From Torreya grandis (taxonomy: Eukaryota > Streptophyta > Pinopsida > Cupressales > Taxaceae), in assembly GCA_037957365.1 (NCBI GenBank), contig JARHVA010000316.1:2108001-2172000 (forward strand): a stretch of DNA of 64,000 bases, written 5' to 3'. Shown in pieces: positions 11,835 to 21,920 of this stretch. Below the pieces are notes generated by a model. That model saw only the letters and a list, made by a program, of their open reading frames with translations, was not told the DNA's origin and made no database searches. A program made the position numbers and the translations under genes. Position 1 is the stretch's first letter. Every line of letters starts with the position of its first letter.

Positions 11835-12283
11835 TGTAGAATTTTAAATATATAAAAATAAATCACACCCAAAAAGAAGCTAGAAACTCATAGCCAAATA
11901 TATGCAATATTCATAGCATAGCAGAAATGTAGAAGAAATACAAAAGAAATAAGAATTGCCAAAATAAAAGTACTTCTTCAAATTATTCAAATCATTCTCC
12001 TCTCCTTAAAAATAAAGATCAATTACAATATCTTAATAAAATTACATGTGAACATGCTTTTTTTAATTAATAAATAAAATATTCTAAATTTATCTAAATA
12101 ATAATTTGTATGTAATATCAACTAAGACTTTATTTTTTCGAAAACTATATTAACTAAAACTTAAACTAGTAAACTATAATTAAAACTAACTCTCTAAATT
12201 CTGCATAGAGGTGGGGAAACAATTCTAACACCTTGCATGATATATGCCTCTCAGATGGGAACGATCAGCATCAGTTATCAACA
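11835..12283 (-). repeat. copia A 5' LTR
   Basis: This is the second LTR copy, 449 bp, with the same termini as 7258-7714. It differs by scattered substitutions and indels, such as an added CAAAAGAAATA near 11940 and a shortened stretch near 12122. Right after it the NLR reading resumes at 12284. Confidence 0.92.
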
Positions 12284-12846
12284 GTTTGATTATTGTCACA
12301 ACACGTGAAAGGGAAGTCCTTAGATCGTGGGGCATCTCTGCCGTTCATGAAATGAGAGCACTAAATCATGATCATGCCAAGCGGCTTTTTTGTTGGCATG
12401 CATTGTTACAACCCTATCCACTGTGTGGATTCGACGATTTGGTTGAAGACTTTTTAACTGCATGCCATGGATTCCCAGGACAACTCTATGGAAACTCTTG
12501 CAATTATTGGAAGTCCCAACTAGATAAGATATCCAGATTATTGCCCAAAGATATCAAGGATAGGCTAAGAATAAGTTATGATGCGCTAGATGAAGAAGAG
12601 AAAGGGATGTTCTTGGATTTGGCTTGTTTCTTATCGGAGAAGAGAACAGTTTGGCCATTGCAGCATGGGATGGACTGGTCTGCATGGTTGGTAAAGGTTA
12701 GTGAATAAATGCCTTGTCGACCTTAACGAGGAAAATAAAATAAGAATGCATGACTATTTGAGGGATTTAGGAAGGGAAATTGCAAATGAACGGTCACCAT
12801 ACCGTCTATGCTTTCCGGACAGATTATCGCCATTCATCACGAACAG
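12284..12846 (+). pseudogene. NLR fragment: NB-ARC RNBS-B to ARC2 end, 3' of the insertion
   Basis: The frame resumes as LIIVTTREREVLRSWGISAV, continuing the GRGS left of copia A. It then shows RALNHDHAKRLFCWHA (RNBS-C), a GFDDLVEDFLTACHGFPGQL segment where the GLPLA-type motif expects more residues (a short deletion after GFP), KDIKDRLRISYDALDEEEKGMFLDLACFLSEK (RNBS-D) and MHDYLRDLGREIA (MHD motif). A frameshift near 12695 moves the reading frame, after which LVNKCLVDLNEENKIRMHDY is read in another frame. The exon ends at AACAG before GTAAAG (12847). The MHD motif is intact, which contrasts with the altered kinase-2 residue. Confidence 0.88.
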
Positions 12847-12956
12847 GTAAAGTTTTAATGTTCTTTTATTGTTTGTTTATCTGCATGCGTACCTGCTTCT
12901 TGCCAGTTCCATTGTTTTGTATAGGTTGCTTATTTTTACTTCTATTTTCTATCCAG
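12847..12956 (+). other. NLR intron with canonical splice sites
   Basis: It starts GTAAAG and ends in a pyrimidine-rich TTTTACTTCTATTTTCTATCCAG. The length of 110 bp is normal for plants. Reading frame is not kept across it as drawn: the next exon needs one A fewer in AAAAGGAT for the expected KDTHPWNG phase. That may be another lesion. Confidence 0.65.
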
Positions 12957-13300
12957 AAAAGGATACGCATCCGTGGAATGGTAAAGAAATCTGGTTGGAG
13001 TTACCATCTCGAGTTTCCTCGTTGCTCCTCGGAAGGAAAGATCGAAGTCAACACAAGCGAAGGAGTTTATATAGGCTTAAACCCTCCAAGCTTGGACTAA
13101 AACTTCTTGTTGGTAATGAAGATTTTCTAATAATCAAGAAGTGCTTGACCAGCTATCAAGAGAACTCGTCTGGCTTAGATGGTTTACGTAAAAGGGCGGA
13201 GGAATATTCCCTCGTGGCCTTCGTTGGTAAATTTAAGAATTTTAGAGCTTCAGTTTGTCCGCATTCAAGCTTACAAGAATTGTGGCAGGGTGTTACGGAT
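12957..13300 (+). pseudogene. NLR linker exon between NB-ARC and LRR
   Basis: The frame reads KDTHPWNGKEIWLELPSRVS, then a basic stretch, then LKLLVGNEDFLIIKKCLTSY, FVGKFKNFRASVCPHSSLQELWQGVTD. The final WQGVTD precedes a GTAAGT donor. LQELWQGV is a typical entry to the LRR region of TNLs (ELWxGxxxLxxLK). The open frame extends upstream into the intron from 12869, but that part is intronic. Confidence 0.7.
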
Positions 13301-13400
13301 GTAAGTATCTTGCTTTAGTTTCTTTTAAATATGGAGCAGGATTTTTTCGTAATTGTCTTATCTTAATTGAATCGAACATTTGCTGCTGGCTCCTTTGCAG
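13301..13400 (+). other. NLR intron with canonical splice sites
   Basis: It runs from GTAAGT to TCCTTTGCAG, 100 bp. Splicing it joins GVTD to LRELVIFECANLQGF in phase 0, which is the expected continuation and supports the boundary. Confidence 0.8.
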
Positions 13401-14650
13401 CTAAGAGAACTGGTTATTTTTGAGTGCGCTAATTTACAAGGATTTCCAAGATCAATAGGACATCTGAAGCATTTGAAAAAAATACTTCTTGACGGAATGT
13501 TTGACTTTGCAATGATGAGCCTCCCAGAAGAATTCTGCTTTCTTCAGTCGCTAGAGCACCTGGAATTAAAACTTTGTGAAAGGCTATCATCACTAGCTAG
13601 CTGTTTCGGCGAGTTGACAAACCTACGGCATCTAGATTTGTCCTTATGCGAGAAGTTGAGGATGTTGCCAGTTAGTTTTAAGAAGTTGACACTATTGCAA
13701 TACTTAAATTTGGAGAATTGCAGCGAACTCACCATCACGTCAGAGAATGTGGACGTTCTGGAAAGCATGACAAAGCTCGAGTATTTGAACTTTTCTGGTT
13801 GCAAGCAATTGGAACAGGTGCCTGGCCACATTGAAAATCAGCCCTTTTTGAAAGAGCTCTATTAAGAGGAGGTCTCGCCACATTGCATATGGGAATTTGC
13901 CAGCTAACACCGGTCAACTTAACAAATTGGAAATTCTAGAGGTAAGGAGTAACTTGTTGACAAGCTTGTCAACAGCTCTTGAGAATTTGTCCTCTTTAAG
14001 GAAACTTGATATCCGTGATGGAATCCTTACCGGACTCTCTTTGTCGTCTTAGTCTCTTAGAGGACTTCATTTAGATGATACAGCAATGAAGTCTTTACCA
14101 AACCCATTAATTCTGACTAATCTTAAAAGGCTGGGGATAGAGGGGAGCCCAATCAGGGAGTTGACTTTTGGGCCGGGATGTTGCAAGCTCAAGGAGATAT
14201 CATTAGAGTTCACAGATGTGCTCAAGATTTCCATTTCTGAGGACTGTTGTCCCTCCCTTAAAACACTCCAACTTCAATATAATGATCATTTAAGGGAGGT
14301 CGAAACTCTGCCAACGGTGGAGACCATAGATGTCCACGACTCTGAAATGCTGAAGAACATAAGAGGTATCCATGGCCTGGTAAAGCTTCAAACGCTGATA
14401 ATAACAGCCTGTCCAGAGTTAGATGCGCTTCCCAGCCTTGCAAAATTAACTTCTCTAAAATGTTTTTGGTTTAGAATATTTGAGATCGTTGGAAACGTTG
14501 ATGATATTTGGCTGTCCAGAGTTAGATGCGCTCCCAAGTTTAGCAGATCTCACTTCTCTAAAAGAAATTGAATTGAGGGGTTGCCACAAAGTTGAGAAGA
14601 TAGAAGGTTTAGAGCAGTTGAAATTGTTGGAGAAGTTCAAAAGCCCATGA
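13401..14650 (+). pseudogene. NLR leucine-rich-repeat exon
   Basis: The LRR domain of NLRs senses effectors and restrains the NB-ARC switch. At least nine repeats of the LxxLxxLxLxxCxxL kind are visible, for example LRELVIFECANLQGFP, LEHLELKLCERLSSL, LRHLDLSLCEKLRMLP, LQYLNLENCSELTI, LEYLNFSGCKQLEQVP and, after a frameshift at about 13862, LEILEVRSNLLTSLSTAL. A TAG at 14050 interrupts this second frame. From 14086 to 14460 one frame is open again (LKRLGIEGSPIREL, TFGPGCCKLKEISLEF, LQTLIITACPELDALP). Another frameshift near 14465 precedes a last repeat in a different frame (ELDALPSLADLTSLKEIELRGC, about 14521-14585). The scattered lesions mean that this exon has been evolving without selection. 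Confidence 0.88.
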
Positions 14651-14990
14651 GCCTCCCTCCGATGGCGTTATGATGTGTCTCATAATAAATTGTGTTTCTC
14701 CACTAATGGAATTGCAGATGGACAATTATGGGGATTTTGGCACGGAACTCGGCAAGGGAAAATGAGTATGGATGGGTACGGATGGACAAACATGTAATAT
14801 CCGGAAGATTCAAAGGAGCTCTTTAAGGACAAGGTGGTTAAAACGAAACTCGGCAAGGGGAAATGGGTATGGATGGGTTTCTACAGTCGAGGGACAGGCG
14901 AACATCACATATCCGAAATGATCGGGCAAAGAAGATGAAGTAGTGGGGGCTTTCCATCAAGCTTTCCAAACCTTTACAAGGTAATTAGTT
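14651..14990 (+). repeat. diverged ~100-bp tandem duplication 3' of the NLR
   Basis: Two blocks share CGGAACTCGGCAAGGGAAAATG / CGAAACTCGGCAAGGGGAAATG, then GTATGGATGGGT and a GGACARRCRAACATSWMATATCCG stretch. They start at about 14743 and 14845. One frame gives ELGKGK..VWMG in both copies, so they may derive from the C-terminal tail of the NLR or its 3' UTR. The assignment to the gene is uncertain. Confidence 0.55.
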
Positions 14991-17900
14991 TTTTTTAATA
15001 TACTTGTGAGCATAGGTATTAACAACAGTTTTTAAAGGGGCTAACAATATATGTACATGATAAAAATGAATATTTCAGGTTTTAAAAGATTTAAGGTAAA
15101 ATTATACAATTTAATAGAAAAAGTTTTTTATTTAAAAAATTTTAATATTTAAAAAAGTTTTTTTTTCCAGTTATTTATATAAATTTTTATTAATACATGG
15201 AACTAGTTTAATTTGAAGGAAAAATTAATTAATTTAAATTTAATTATTATGAACTTTTGAAATGATATTTTTATTTAGTAATAATTTTTTAATATTTTAT
15301 TTAATAAAGATTGTTTTTATAATTTTAATTGGAAAAAATATAAATTAAAGTATAATTATAATAAATTAAAGTTAAATTTTAGATAGTTTTTATTATTTAG
15401 AAGTAATATTGTTTAACTAAATAGTTTTATATATTCATTATCAATTTTTTCCTTGTTTATCTTTGGTATCAATATCTTTGGATTTTTCTCAATTTTTTAA
15501 AAAAGAAGAATGTATTATCTTTTAAGATATTATTATTTTTAGATGTAATTGTAAAACCTATAAACTTTATGTATTATTTATTTTATAAATTTATTTATAT
15601 AATGAGTTTTAATATGTTTATGTATTAAAACATATTTTTATTATAATGATGAATTTAGTATAGTATTATCTAAAACAATAGTATGCACATGAATAAAAAT
15701 TAGTGTGGTTTTTTATTTTATTTTTTTTTTCTTATTAATATTTTATGTAATTTAAAATAGTATGCCTCTTTTATTTTATTAAATTATTTCCTCTATATAA
15801 TTGACAATTAGGAGAAATTGTTATTATGACATAGTCATCTAATTAAAATTTAACATGGCTTTGATAACTGTAAGAGTCTGAAATAATTTCAAGATGCAAT
15901 GTATCAAAGACAATTTGAAATGACTTTATGGTGGTATAGACACTTCATTTCTACCATTCTCATGCCATCATTGATTATCAAATCAATTTATCGCAACAAT
16001 GAGCAATTCAATTTCTAGATTTTATAGTCATCCAAATTATTCAAGATAACTATTGATCTTATCCTAAATCATGATGGCACATCCCGAATTCAGGAAACAC
16101 ATCACCTCATGACATCAAATTTATCAACTTCCTGAAATCGTCACTGACTTGAAATGTTACTCAAAATCAATTACATTGAATAGTTGTTTGATAGAGAACA
16201 TTACAAAAATCACACCAAAACCAAATAAAAAATTAATATCCAATTAAATTAAATAATTTAGCCAAAACTAATCTTAATAAAAAAAATCCATAGAATTGAC
16301 TAATTATAGGATCATCTAATTTCTCAAAAAATCAAGTTTATTTTATCACAAGTTAGTGGCTAATTAAATTAAATCATTTGGCTAAAACTTGTCCCGATCC
16401 TAAGATCCATGAATTGGCTAATTATAGGACTAATAATTTCCAAAAACCAAGTTTATTTTTTACAAGAATTTGAAAGTCAACCTCTCATTAAATTTACCCC
16501 ATCCCTCATAAGTGGAGTTTATTACACACTCCAAACATTCATATGTTGGGGTTATTAAAATCTCAACCTCTCATATTTATGAAGGAGAGGACTCACTCTC
16601 CACTATTGATCTTTAGCTTAGATCAACAGTTCACATTCAATGACAAAATCTATAAATTGAGAGGTCATCTCCTCAATTAAACAAGATTATTTGTGCTAAC
16701 TAAATGCTGCCAAATATTTTTAAGAAGTCTCAATTGTCCTCATCATCCATCATCCAAAAATCACTAGTGCAAAGGGAGGTGTTGTTGGATTGCCTATGTG
16801 TCATTGTTCAATCCTTTGCCACAACATTCAAGCTCATCACATGCTTTTGGCAAAGAAGATAACAAGGAAGGTATAACAACTCATATTTATTTACTCATTA
16901 CATTTACTTTTTTCCTTAGTCTTGATCAATCCGAGATGCAAACTTAGATTAGTGGTATGTTTCTAATAGTTTTTTAATTTTTATACTAATCCAAAACTAA
17001 TATTTGTATTCGTATGTTACATATGGCAAACCTAATGAGACTAAAATCACACAATAAACTTTGAGATCATCTATTCATTTTTTAAGCCAAACATTTAGTG
17101 CAAACTTTGATCTAATTTCCCTAATTTTCCTTAATTTTTCCCAAATTTTTATTTACAAGATAGTGGCAAAAATGCTCTGTGCATTAGCGAAAATTCTCTT
17201 AATATTCATGGTAATGATTCAAAAAAAAAAGGAAACGTGTTTAGATTTATAGTTCTTAACCCTTTGGTAAAAACATTATGTATTTTTTTATTTGTTCTTG
17301 CAAAAGATTGGCAGAAATGTTCTAGTTTTGGCAAAAATGTAGTGTCCAGTGATGGATTTGCTTTATTTTGATCACTATTTGTTCTTGTAAAGATCAATGG
17401 AAATGTTCTTCATGTGTTTAAAAAACATGATTCTATCAATAAAATCATGGTTTGTATTAGTAAAAATATATCTAATAACAACAAAAATGAAATTACTACT
17501 TTTTGTCTGTGTTTTCCTTGTTTTAGCAAAAACATGTTTAGATTGATGGAAACACAATAGGAAATAATGAAAATGTTGTTTATAGTAATGGAATCACTAA
17601 TGTAGTAGTGAAAATGTGTTTTCATGTTCTCTATTTTTTTTGGTTGTAAATGGGCAGAAATGACTTGCAGAATAATTGAATCACTCTGTAGAATGACAAA
17701 ATTATAGATAGAGACTTAAACATTCATATTTTTAAACCTTATTTTATTTTCAAAGATAAAAACTTAAACTACTAAATTGTTTACTTGCAGGATTTTATTT
17801 GTCAAAGACAAACTATTCAAACCAACACATAAACATTTGTTTTTTGGTGCATTTAAAATGAAAAAACACTTAGATGTGGTGCTTAAAATGAACTTGTTTA

Positions 17901-18849
17901 TCTTTCCTTGAGTGTTGTGTTTTGTTTTTATGATAGATTGAATGTTTATGCTCTCGCCTTGCCCAATTTTAGGACTTTAGGTGATAAAAAACACTTTGGT
18001 TGTCTTTGTCATCCCAAAAGATAAAATTATGTATGCTCTCCTCTTGCCCTTCATGGGATCCTAAGGATTATAAATAACATATCTTCCCTTTTTTATTTTT
18101 GGTTGCATGAATTGGACCTTGATCACCAACCTTGAGTCTTTAGGACACAGTGACTAGGATTTCATCCCCCAATATATGTACCAACCTCATGTTTTATAGG
18201 CGTATATAAATTGAGAGTAGCTATTGACATTAGCCAAGTAGCCATTTATTTAAAGTATAGTCATGAAGTGAATAGTTTTGCTCCAATACTAGGTTTCAGA
18301 TAGCACTCTTAAGGAATAATTTTTGGTGACACTCCACTGAGATCTTATTACTGGAATGACTATGAAGGGACTAGATCTTCTCATGAAGCTTGCATTGTCC
18401 TTTTCCATAGACTTGGGCCCCATTATACCATAAGGTATATAAGGGATGCACCTAGATAATATTGTTTTGCCTAACATAACACCTTCGACTGTAAATGATA
18501 TCGAGTGCAGGGAACACAACATTCTTGATGATTACCCATCACATATTAATACTTAATGAGGGTTGGGAGACCAACCTAAACACCACTTTGTACAAGTAGA
18601 TTGATGGGATAGTAGTTGTATTTCACACCCATTTAATACTAGCATATGGCTTATATTTGTGCGCTTTCTTCTATGTTGTCCATACCCACATTATTTTTCA
18701 CTCTATATAATTCAAACAAGATTGATTACCAAAGTCCAACTACTATGTTATGTTATCCAAATTGAGGCATTACTCTTCTGAATTTAAGTGTTACTATATC
18801 CAATTTTAATTTTATTTTTTCTAATTAAAATGTTATTATGCACAATTCA
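14991..18849. other. AT-rich intergenic sequence
   Basis: 14991-15800 is extremely AT-rich with TTTTTAATATTT-type runs. 16200-16460 contains two related passages, AATTAAATTAAATMATTTRGC..AAACTWRTC and GGATC..ATTTCYMAAAA, about 130 bases apart, suggesting an old duplication. 17160-17600 repeats GGCAAAAATG-like words irregularly. No coding frame has convincing content. Confidence 0.5.
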
Positions 18850-19545
18850 AACCTCGTCTAATGTCAAATTTAGTCAATTTTGATTAATGTTCAATTCTAA
18901 ATCAATTATTCAAAGTCAGTCAACCTTTTCCAAATCCAGTTAACTAAAGTCAAACTTTAACTTCCAAGTCAAATAAAGTCAAATGATCAACCTAACTTAA
19001 AAATAAAAAAGTTGACATTTAAATTCAAATTAAGTCAATACCTTCAAAAGTCAACCATCAAGTCCATCTAAGTCAAATTAAACTTGAAATGTAGGTCAAA
19101 CCAAATCAAAATCAACTTTAAACCCAAGTCAAACCATGTTAAAGTCAACTTTTAAAGTTAAAATTCAAGGTCAAATTCAAATATCGAGTGTGAGTTGAGT
19201 TAAATCCAATTTCCAAGGTTGAAAGACAAACATCTAGTTAACATTAAATCATTGAAAGGTACACTTTAAAACAAACATCCTTTTGCAAACAAGATTGATT
19301 CTACGTTAAATGTTTCAAAGTATATCCTTAATAAAATCAAACTTCAATAACACATTAAATTTGATTTTTATCCTTTTCAACTTAAAAGAAACATCTAGAC
19401 TTAAATCAAGGCATCCTATTTCATGAAATGAATATAAATTGCAATCAAGGTAAGTTAACTCAAAATCTAATTTCCAGTCCAAAAATTTAATTTCAATCTA
19501 AATTGAAAAAAATAAATACATAAGTCTTTATAAATCAAAATCAAA
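18850..19545 (+). repeat. GTCAA-rich degenerate simple-sequence region
   Basis: The pentamer GTCAA/AGTCAAA occurs dozens of times in about 700 bases, at irregular intervals of roughly 10-30 bases, embedded in AAATC/TTTAA sequence. There is no fixed period. It looks like a decayed short-unit satellite or the internal non-coding part of an LTR element. No protein is encoded. Confidence 0.6.
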
Positions 19546-21139
19546 TCAATTCAAACTTAATACAATCTTGTTTAAAAATGAAGATCATAAACATGCCTAA
19601 GTACATAATAAGTGGGGCTTCATACAACCCCTCCTTTGATGACGATTGACCTAAAATCCACTTGGATATATTTGAAATCATTAACATGCATGGTGCTTTC
19701 ACATTTATATTTGGATTATAGGTGTGCTCCAATCTTATCTTTATCTCTCTTCTATATCATTTGACACTGTGTCAAATTCTTACTTATCTTATATCATGAC
19801 TTTTCTACTTGTTGTACTATATTGTCATTTATATTTGCATATGATTGTCTTTATTCATCATTTCTTTATATTTTTTTCTCGAGTTTTTCTCAAAACTTTA
19901 TTCTTTTATCTTTATTATTGAATGCTTTCTTATGTCCAATTTTCATAGATAATTATCATGATGACTTGGTTATACCAAACCTCTCCCTTTACCATGTGAT
20001 CAGTTGGCAAAAAATCTTACTCATTATTATCTTATTTCACCGATCCACCTTTGGATCTCCTTTTTCCCTTCTTTCTTTTCCACAAACTAAGAATATACAT
20101 GGTTGAGACTTGAGATCACATGCTAGTTCATTGTTAAGCCTAAGTGCCCTAGTCAGTCTTTGTCTTTAGTTACTTAGCTTCCTTTAGCCTTAGCCTAAAA
20201 TCTCATTCGTGTGTATCACTTCATCTCTTATGATTGGTCATTATAAATCCATATGGAGGAATCTTTAAAATCCATAAAAGTTAAAATCCAAATCATTTAA
20301 ACAAAAGGCAATGATATCAAAAGACAAAAATATTGAATATTCTTAAAAGTCAAATCACACTAAAAGACATGATTCAAAACACATCTCCTTCTTCTAGTTG
20401 AAGCTCAAACTCCACAGTTAGCCTCACAATAGAGCCGAGGTCCTTTGGGGTGCAGTAGGCCAGTAGATTAGAAGAGGAAAATAAAAAAAAATCTTCTAGT
20501 GCTACCTACTTTCTCATGCAAGTATCCAATCTTCATTGTAGACTGACAACTTTGTAAACCTGAGGAGTGGGGAAAACATCGTGGAAAGGTAGGTCCATTT
20601 TAATTTTAATTTTGCCAATATACCTTCATGAGTTGATCTTAGTAGCATGCCTATTTACCTACAAAGTTTTGTGTCTATAGTGAACATGTTTCCTTTGTAT
20701 ATTGATGGTCACTAGTCACTTAGTGTCTTCTTATGTCTTTAGTATGCCTCTTGCCTCCTAAGGTCTTCTCATAGGATGCCTAAGTCTTTATTTTTACACT
20801 CCCTTTTTCATTCCTTATATCCCTCATATTTATTCTTGAGAAATATTGTTTTGTCTACTGATTGCTCCCCTTGGGATTTCATTTATGAATTACTTTGTAG
20901 GACCATGGATAAATCCGACGTCACTCACAAATTAACATCTTTTCTTTCATATTACCCACATCCTTTATTTACCTAATTTTTTCTATCTATTCCACCCCAA
21001 TGGTGTTCTCTTTGTGAGTTTTTTTTTAAGACTATGGATAGGACCCAACATTCCTCACAAAATTCTCTAATACCCAAGTCACCATCCAAATTACATTTGT
21101 CAAATATGAGATAAGATGTGATTGATCATGAGATTACAT
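19546..21139. other. intergenic, nothing recognised
   Basis: Mostly pyrimidine-rich on the + strand, which generates hydrophobic open frames (19724-20106, 20776-20976) without family motifs. No element ends are visible. Confidence 0.5.
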
Positions 21140-21600
21140 GTCATTGACATGCTTCCCAACTTGATTTAGTATGTTTTATGCTTACTTCATTTCTTTTTCA
21201 CCTTTTATTTTCTTCTTTTCTGAGTGCATGTAAGATTACAACCATTTCTTGAATTTTTCATACTTCCAGCTTGAATTAATGTGATAAATTTAAGATCAAG
21301 CTTTTGTCAATTTTATTTTTCTTTTATACTTCCTAGCATGATTTAGTATAACTAATTGACTTAATTATTTTGTTTTTATACCATTTATTCCATTTTATTA
21401 CATTGTTTTCATACTTCCCAACGTGATTTAGTATGATTTTACTTGTTTTAATTTGGTGCAAAAATCTTTCGCATTGGTTTACAAACAAGTTCCCTTTTTA
21501 CCATCTTGTTTTACTATTTCTTGGTTCTTTATACTTATTCATTTTTTTGTTATTACACATTTTCCAACTTGACATAGTGTGTAGTACATTTTTGATTGAT
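21140..21600 (+). repeat. degenerate tandem array of CTTCCCAACTTGATTTAGTATG-like units
   Basis: A motif of the form ACTTCCYARCRTGATTTAGTAT recurs at about 21149, 21264, 21329, 21413 and 21557 with variation, each followed by TTTTATTTYMTTTT-like sequence. Spacing varies between about 65 and 145 bases, so units have lost or gained segments. The long hydrophobic open frame at 21433-21930 overlaps it and is not a credible gene. Confidence 0.55.
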
Positions 21601-21833
21601 TACATTTTACCAAGTCATTTTTGCCTATTTCTTTTTAACCATAGATGTGTTCTACATAATGCTAGAAAAAAAACCACATCTCATACATTTATTATAGTAT
21701 ATATAAAAAAACTAAATACATGTGCTAAAAATATATATATCCAAAGCATCCACAAACACAGCCATCATAATGACAACACAACAAACCATAATGATGACAA
21801 CATATACAACCAACATCAATATGCCAAAATGAT

Positions 21834-21838
<5 letters not shown>

Positions 21839-21918
<80 letters not shown>
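21839..21918. repeat. (AT)40 microsatellite
   Basis: Eighty bases of uninterrupted AT dinucleotide. The absence of interruptions suggests active length variation. No convincing inverted repeat flanks it, unlike the two (TA)n cores near 60-61 kb. Confidence 0.97.

Positions 21919-21920
<2 letters not shown>

Larger units (their letters stand above)
7258..12283 (-). mobile_element. Ty1/copia LTR retrotransposon, degenerate (copia A)
   Basis: A structurally complete 5026-bp element in minus orientation. The 5' LTR is 11835-12283, the primer-binding site is about 11823-11834, the gag-protease-integrase-RT-RNase H order runs leftward, a polypurine tract lies at 7715-7730, and the 3' LTR is 7258-7714. 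The domain order with integrase before RT defines Ty1/copia. LTRs begin TG and end CA on the element strand and are clearly diverged from each other, with several indels, so the insertion is older than copia B. The coding region has many stops and frameshifts. It sits inside the NLR gene at the kinase-2/RNBS-B boundary. Confidence 0.93.
7159..14650 (+). pseudogene. TNL-type NLR disease-resistance pseudogene, split by a copia insertion
   Basis: This is the overall span of an NB-ARC/LRR immune-receptor gene of the conifer TNL type. Such proteins are cytoplasmic ATP/ADP switches that detect pathogen effectors. Order on the + strand: NB-ARC kinase-2 block (7159-7257), copia A insertion (7258-12283), rest of NB-ARC (12284-12846), intron, linker exon (12957-13300), intron, LRR exon (13401 to about 14650). 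No TIR domain, P-loop or start codon is recognisable upstream, so the gene is also 5'-truncated or decayed beyond recognition. The kinase-2 second acidic residue is Gly, and there are several frameshifts and stops downstream. It cannot encode a working receptor. Class assignment rests on motif order and on wording typical of conifer NLRs. Confidence 0.85.

Noticed and set aside
13544..13917. Open frames antisense to the LRR exon
   Set aside because: They are shadows of the leucine-rich coding strand and have no domain of their own.
19724..20106. Hydrophobic open frames resembling membrane proteins
   Set aside because: Composition is explained by T-rich DNA; no conserved motif, no start context, overlapping frames look equally membrane-like.
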